From a virus: a stretch of 48,256 nucleotides of DNA. Position 1 is the stretch's first letter. Each line of letters starts with the position of its first letter. Under the pieces are notes generated by a model. That model had not been told where the DNA came from and did no database searches. It saw only the letters and a list, made by a program, of their open reading frames with translations. The translations under genes were made by a program, and so were the position numbers. Location: IMG/VR virus record IMGVR_UViG_3300027770_000086, positions 1 to 48,256 of that record; one strand, 5' to 3'. Of this stretch, positions 45,571-48,256 are shown in pieces.

Positions 45571-46332
45571 TTATTTTCCAAACAAATGTGGGTAGTATTC
45601 CTCATAGAAAGGAAATATATCGTCATCTTTTGTGACTTCTACAACACCAATACCTAAATAAGTCCCTTTAACTGAATCATATTGGTCGGTAAATTCGTAA
45701 GTTTTTCTGTGTTTCTTTTTGATGTCATCCCATGCCATTTTTGATGGTACGGAAGATTGACTGATAATATCGTGAAATATAATATACTTGGCACCTAAAT
45801 TTAGTGCTCGTTGATAATCTTCTTTAATGCACCAATATAGGTGACATCCATCAATAAAAACACAATCAATGTGAGGTTCTGGTTTATGTATTTTTGGTCC
45901 TATATTATAAAACAAATACACGTCGTTAGAATCATTTTGTAAATAAGTGAATCTGTTTCCTGTAAATTTATTTTGATATGTATCTAATATTTCTGAGGCG
46001 TCAATAAAATCATTTGCAAATGATTCAATATATGGATTGTTTGTTCTTAGAACTTCATTCATTATTATAAAAGTCCCACCCCACCTTACACCAATCTCAA
46101 AATAAGAATTAATTTCTTTGTCCCTGAGGTATGTAATTAACTTACTTAATTGATTTGGGTATTGCCAAAACTTGATTCCCCAACCCATATTAGGTTCAAA
46201 TTCTTTCGGCATTTCAAACAACTGCTCGTCATTCATTCCAAACGTAGGCAAAATATTTTCAATCTCTTCTTGAGTTGAATTTTTCCAGTCAAAGTCTTTG
46301 ACAGACTGGATTGCCTCTTCAATTGTTTTCAT
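45571..46332 (-). CDS. Class I SAM-dependent methyltransferase
   Basis: 253 residues. Motif I-like SYFEIGVRWGGTFIIM (about 77-92), a Cys-bearing strand IDCVFIDGCHLYWCIKEDYQ (about 157-176), and KYIIFHDI (about 182-189). This matches methyltransferase_24-type enzymes, including those modifying sugars or cephalosporins (CmcI-like FIDG-x-H). Substrate probably a hydroxyl on a glycan or small molecule. It lies just upstream of the tmRNA. Confidence 0.82.
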   Translation of the reverse strand: MKTIEEAIQSVKDFDWKNSTQEEIENILPTFGMNDEQLFEMPKEFEPNMGWGIKFWQYPNQLSKLITYLRDKEINSYFEIGVRWGGTFIIMNEVLRTNNPYIESFANDFIDASEILDTYQNKFTGNRFTYLQNDSNDVYLFYNIGPKIHKPEPHIDCVFIDGCHLYWCIKEDYQRALNLGAKYIIFHDIISQSSVPSKMAWDDIKKKHRKTYEFTDQYDSVKGTYLGIGVVEVTKDDDIFPFYEEYYPHLFGK

Positions 46333-46356
46333 GTGAAAAATATAGAATATTTTAAG

Positions 46357-46364
46357 TATTTATA
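46357..46364 (+). promoter_or_regulatory. TATTTATA motif, putative late promoter
   Basis: AAGTATTTATAAAC context, 6 bases before ATG 46371; divergent from the methyltransferase gene. Confidence 0.45.
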
Positions 46365-46370
46365 AACAAT

Positions 46371-47411
46371 ATGGCATCATACGATACTTTTATGGCTTTG
46401 AAGGATTACGTTAGAGGTAAAATTCAAAAAGGGGAATTAGAAGATTCTGACTCAGACATCTATCATGTTAGAGAAGATAGGTCTAACCGTGGACAAAGTG
46501 TTGTTAAACTAGGGTTTAACGATAAGAAATTTTGGGACAGAGTAGGTTTACACGAAGATGATGTTTGGTTTATGAAAATGATTAATTCGTATTATTCAGA
46601 TTATGACTTTATTGATTCGTCTAGTGTTAAAGAGGACTTTGAAAATGGGTACATCATTTTTTATGAATTAAATGAGGACAATATTGAAAAGTTAAAACAA
46701 ATATCAAGATACATTTTCCCAAAAAAGTTTGATTTGGAAAATGATGAGTTCAGGTCAGATTTATCAAAAAAATTATTATCCTCATTTAAAAATGAAACCC
46801 AAGATATTCTTGACGATTATCATACCGAAAAAAATAGGGAAATGACCCAAGTTGCTCAAGAAAGAATTGAAAAAGAGTTAAATGACTATTTTAATGATTT
46901 TGGATTTACCTATGTTGCTGATGACGAATTTACAACAACTATTGCAAATCTTGTAATGTGGTATATTAAGGAAAATATGGTACATGTACCAATTGCGGAA
47001 TTACTACCTAAAATTTTCAGTTCAAGTAAATCTTCAATAGGTGGATGGCAAGAGAATAGTTATGAATATCAAGATTCTGAAAAATTTGATAGTGATTCAT
47101 TCAACAATTATGTTGGACGTAAATTAGATGATATAATTGAAAAGATTGAAGATGGTGGAAACGGTGATTTCAGTATGCAAGAATATCTTGATATGGTAGA
47201 TAGGGTTGGCAAGAAATTTGAAGTTGGTAAATGGCACACTTTACCTAAAAAGAAAGATGTTAGATTTTATATTGAAAATTTTGAAATGAACCCAAATAAG
47301 GTTATTGTTAAACTTTCAAAAGAGTTAAAACAAAGAACATTGAAATTGACTGAGGAGAATTTCTATTATCTACTTTATCAGCCCACATTATTTAATTTGG
47401 AAGAAATCTAA
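46371..47411 (+). CDS. Hypothetical protein, probable virion-associated
   Basis: 346 residues. Starts MASYDTFMALKDYVRGKIQK. An acidic, mixed alpha/beta protein with DEDNIEKLKQISRYIFPKK-type stretches and a helical centre (VAQERIEKELNDYFNDFGF). No catalytic motif recognised. The TATTTATA motif and gene size suggest late expression. It ends 22 bases before the next gene. Confidence 0.6.
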   Translation: MASYDTFMALKDYVRGKIQKGELEDSDSDIYHVREDRSNRGQSVVKLGFNDKKFWDRVGLHEDDVWFMKMINSYYSDYDFIDSSSVKEDFENGYIIFYELNEDNIEKLKQISRYIFPKKFDLENDEFRSDLSKKLLSSFKNETQDILDDYHTEKNREMTQVAQERIEKELNDYFNDFGFTYVADDEFTTTIANLVMWYIKENMVHVPIAELLPKIFSSSKSSIGGWQENSYEYQDSEKFDSDSFNNYVGRKLDDIIEKIEDGGNGDFSMQEYLDMVDRVGKKFEVGKWHTLPKKKDVRFYIENFEMNPNKVIVKLSKELKQRTLKLTEENFYYLLYQPTLFNLEEI

Positions 47412-47420
47412 TTTTTTCTT

Positions 47421-47428
47421 ATCTTTGT
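47421..47428 (+). promoter_or_regulatory. TATCTTTG -7 element, near-leaderless
   Basis: TAnnTTTG, 5 bases before ATG 47434; TTTG at 47396-47399 can serve as the -33 element with 21-base spacing. Confidence 0.65.
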
Positions 47429-47433
47429 GTTTA

Positions 47434-48256
47434 TGACACAAAATCTACAATTACTTAAAGACGTTCTAAGTGTTCCAACTAAAACGTATCAGGAAGACCT
47501 TATGGTTGAATTCCTAAAAAATTGGTTGACTGAAAACAATATTGAATTCTATGTTGATGAATTCAAGAACGTTTATGCCACCAAGCAGGAATCACCATTA
47601 ATTGCTCCTGACTTTTATTTCCCGTGTGTGATTTCACATACAGATACTGTTCACGAAATTGATACAATCAATATTGCGGAAGAATACCTTCCAAATGCTC
47701 AAGGAGAAACAAAGTTATCCTATAAAGCATATAATGACTTCGGTCACGCGACAGGTATTGGTGGTGATGACAAATGTGGTGTTTTTGGATGTTTAACTTT
47801 ATTGAAAGAATTACCATATTTGAAAGCGGCATTTTTCGTATCGGAAGAAACTGGTTGTCACGGGTCCAAAAAAGCTAACGAAGAATTTTTCCAAAATGTC
47901 GGTTATGCAATTCAATTTGACGCCCCTGAAAACTGGATGATTACTGAAAAATGTTTTGGTCAAATATTATTTGATAGAGATTCTGAATTCTTCAGTACTG
48001 TTGATGAAATCTTAACAGAAGGTATGGACAATGAACGTATGCAATATATGGTTCATCCGTATACTGACGTTTATTCATTAAGAGGTAAGTTTGATTTTTC
48101 TTGTATTAATTTCTCAATCGGATATTACAACTATCATACAAAAAATGAATATGTCGTTGTTGAAGATGTTTTCAACGGAATCAGTATGGGTAAAAAAATG
48201 ATTGAAAAATTAGGGTATAAATTACACTATAAAGAGGCTAAAATTTATAACCAACA
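47434..48256 (+). CDS. M20/M42-like zinc peptidase, 3' end cut by the window
   Basis: 274 codons seen, running off the right edge. LLKDVLSVPTKTYQEDLMVE, ISHTDTVHEI (metal His/Asp), GIGGDDKCGVFGCL (GxGxDD-x-G), FFVSEETGCHGS (Glu-Glu catalytic base), FDFSCINFSIGYYNYHTKNE with a late metal His. This is the co-catalytic dizinc aminopeptidase/peptidase T layout. It has a host-type promoter. Peptidases of this clan are unusual in phages; it may recycle peptides or process a cell-wall or signalling peptide. Confidence 0.85.

Noticed and set aside
1-48256. Bacterial chromosome instead of phage
   Set aside because: CsgG, ThyA, ClpP and tmRNA could be bacterial, but the tRNA array, gene size, overlaps and lack of housekeeping genes fit a phage better. 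Hallmark phage genes are absent here, so doubt remains.

Overview
The window looks like part of a large, AT-rich phage genome whose host is a Bacteroidota (Flavobacteriia/Bacteroidia-like) bacterium. Evidence: short tightly packed genes with 1-4 base or small convergent overlaps; a 5.7-kb array of 22 tRNA genes with a 23rd on the other strand; a tmRNA; phage-style accessory enzymes (thymidylate synthase, ClpP, HNH nuclease, metallophosphoesterase, M23 peptidase); many short unknown proteins; Bacteroidota-type promoters (TAnnTTTG) and A-rich leaders without Shine-Dalgarno sites. No terminase, portal, major capsid or polymerase gene lies here, so the phage call rests on context.

Layout. 1-6.8 kb (+): an exported/envelope gene set with a partial CsgG/YajG-like gene, a cohesin/dockerin-like secreted protein, a lipoprotein, several small membrane proteins, a CsgG-like protein, and two anchored proteins with beta-rich C-termini. 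6.8-13.6 kb: small unknown genes, a flavodoxin-fold reductase, a protein with a YG-x2-T-x-WC domain, tRNA-Ser plus a long tRNA-like RNA, a zinc-protease-like protein. 13.6-17.2 kb (-): a nucleotide-metabolism and accessory block with thymidylate synthase, a zinc-ribbon protein and a metallophosphoesterase. 17.2-25.2 kb: probable virion/capsid-packaged proteins mixed with a GT17-like transferase and two 2OG-Fe(II) oxygenase-like proteins. 25.2-30.9 kb (-): ClpP, two tandem NodU/CmcH-type carbamoyltransferases and an HNH endonuclease. 31-37.9 kb (+): the tRNA array, interleaved with small genes, a sulfotransferase and at least seven spacers that fold into long closed helices. 37.9-48.3 kb: lipoprotein, multi-domain M23 peptidase, HAD phosphatases, a second sulfotransferase, a second YG-x2-T-x-WC protein, tmRNA, a SAM methyltransferase and a truncated M20/M42-like peptidase.

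Two promoter classes stand out. TAnnTTTG boxes, often only 4-6 bases before the ATG (leaderless candidates), precede host-takeover or envelope genes and RNA genes. A coding-strand TATTTATA motif, the reverse complement of the T4 late box, lies just upstream of about a dozen virion-like or tiny genes and may be this phage's late promoter. The most unusual content is the set of structured RNAs between the tRNAs, the tmRNA with an atypical tag, the CsgG-linked export module, and a dispersed set of glycan- or small-molecule-decorating enzymes (carbamoyl-, sulfo-, methyl-, glycosyltransferases and hydroxylases).
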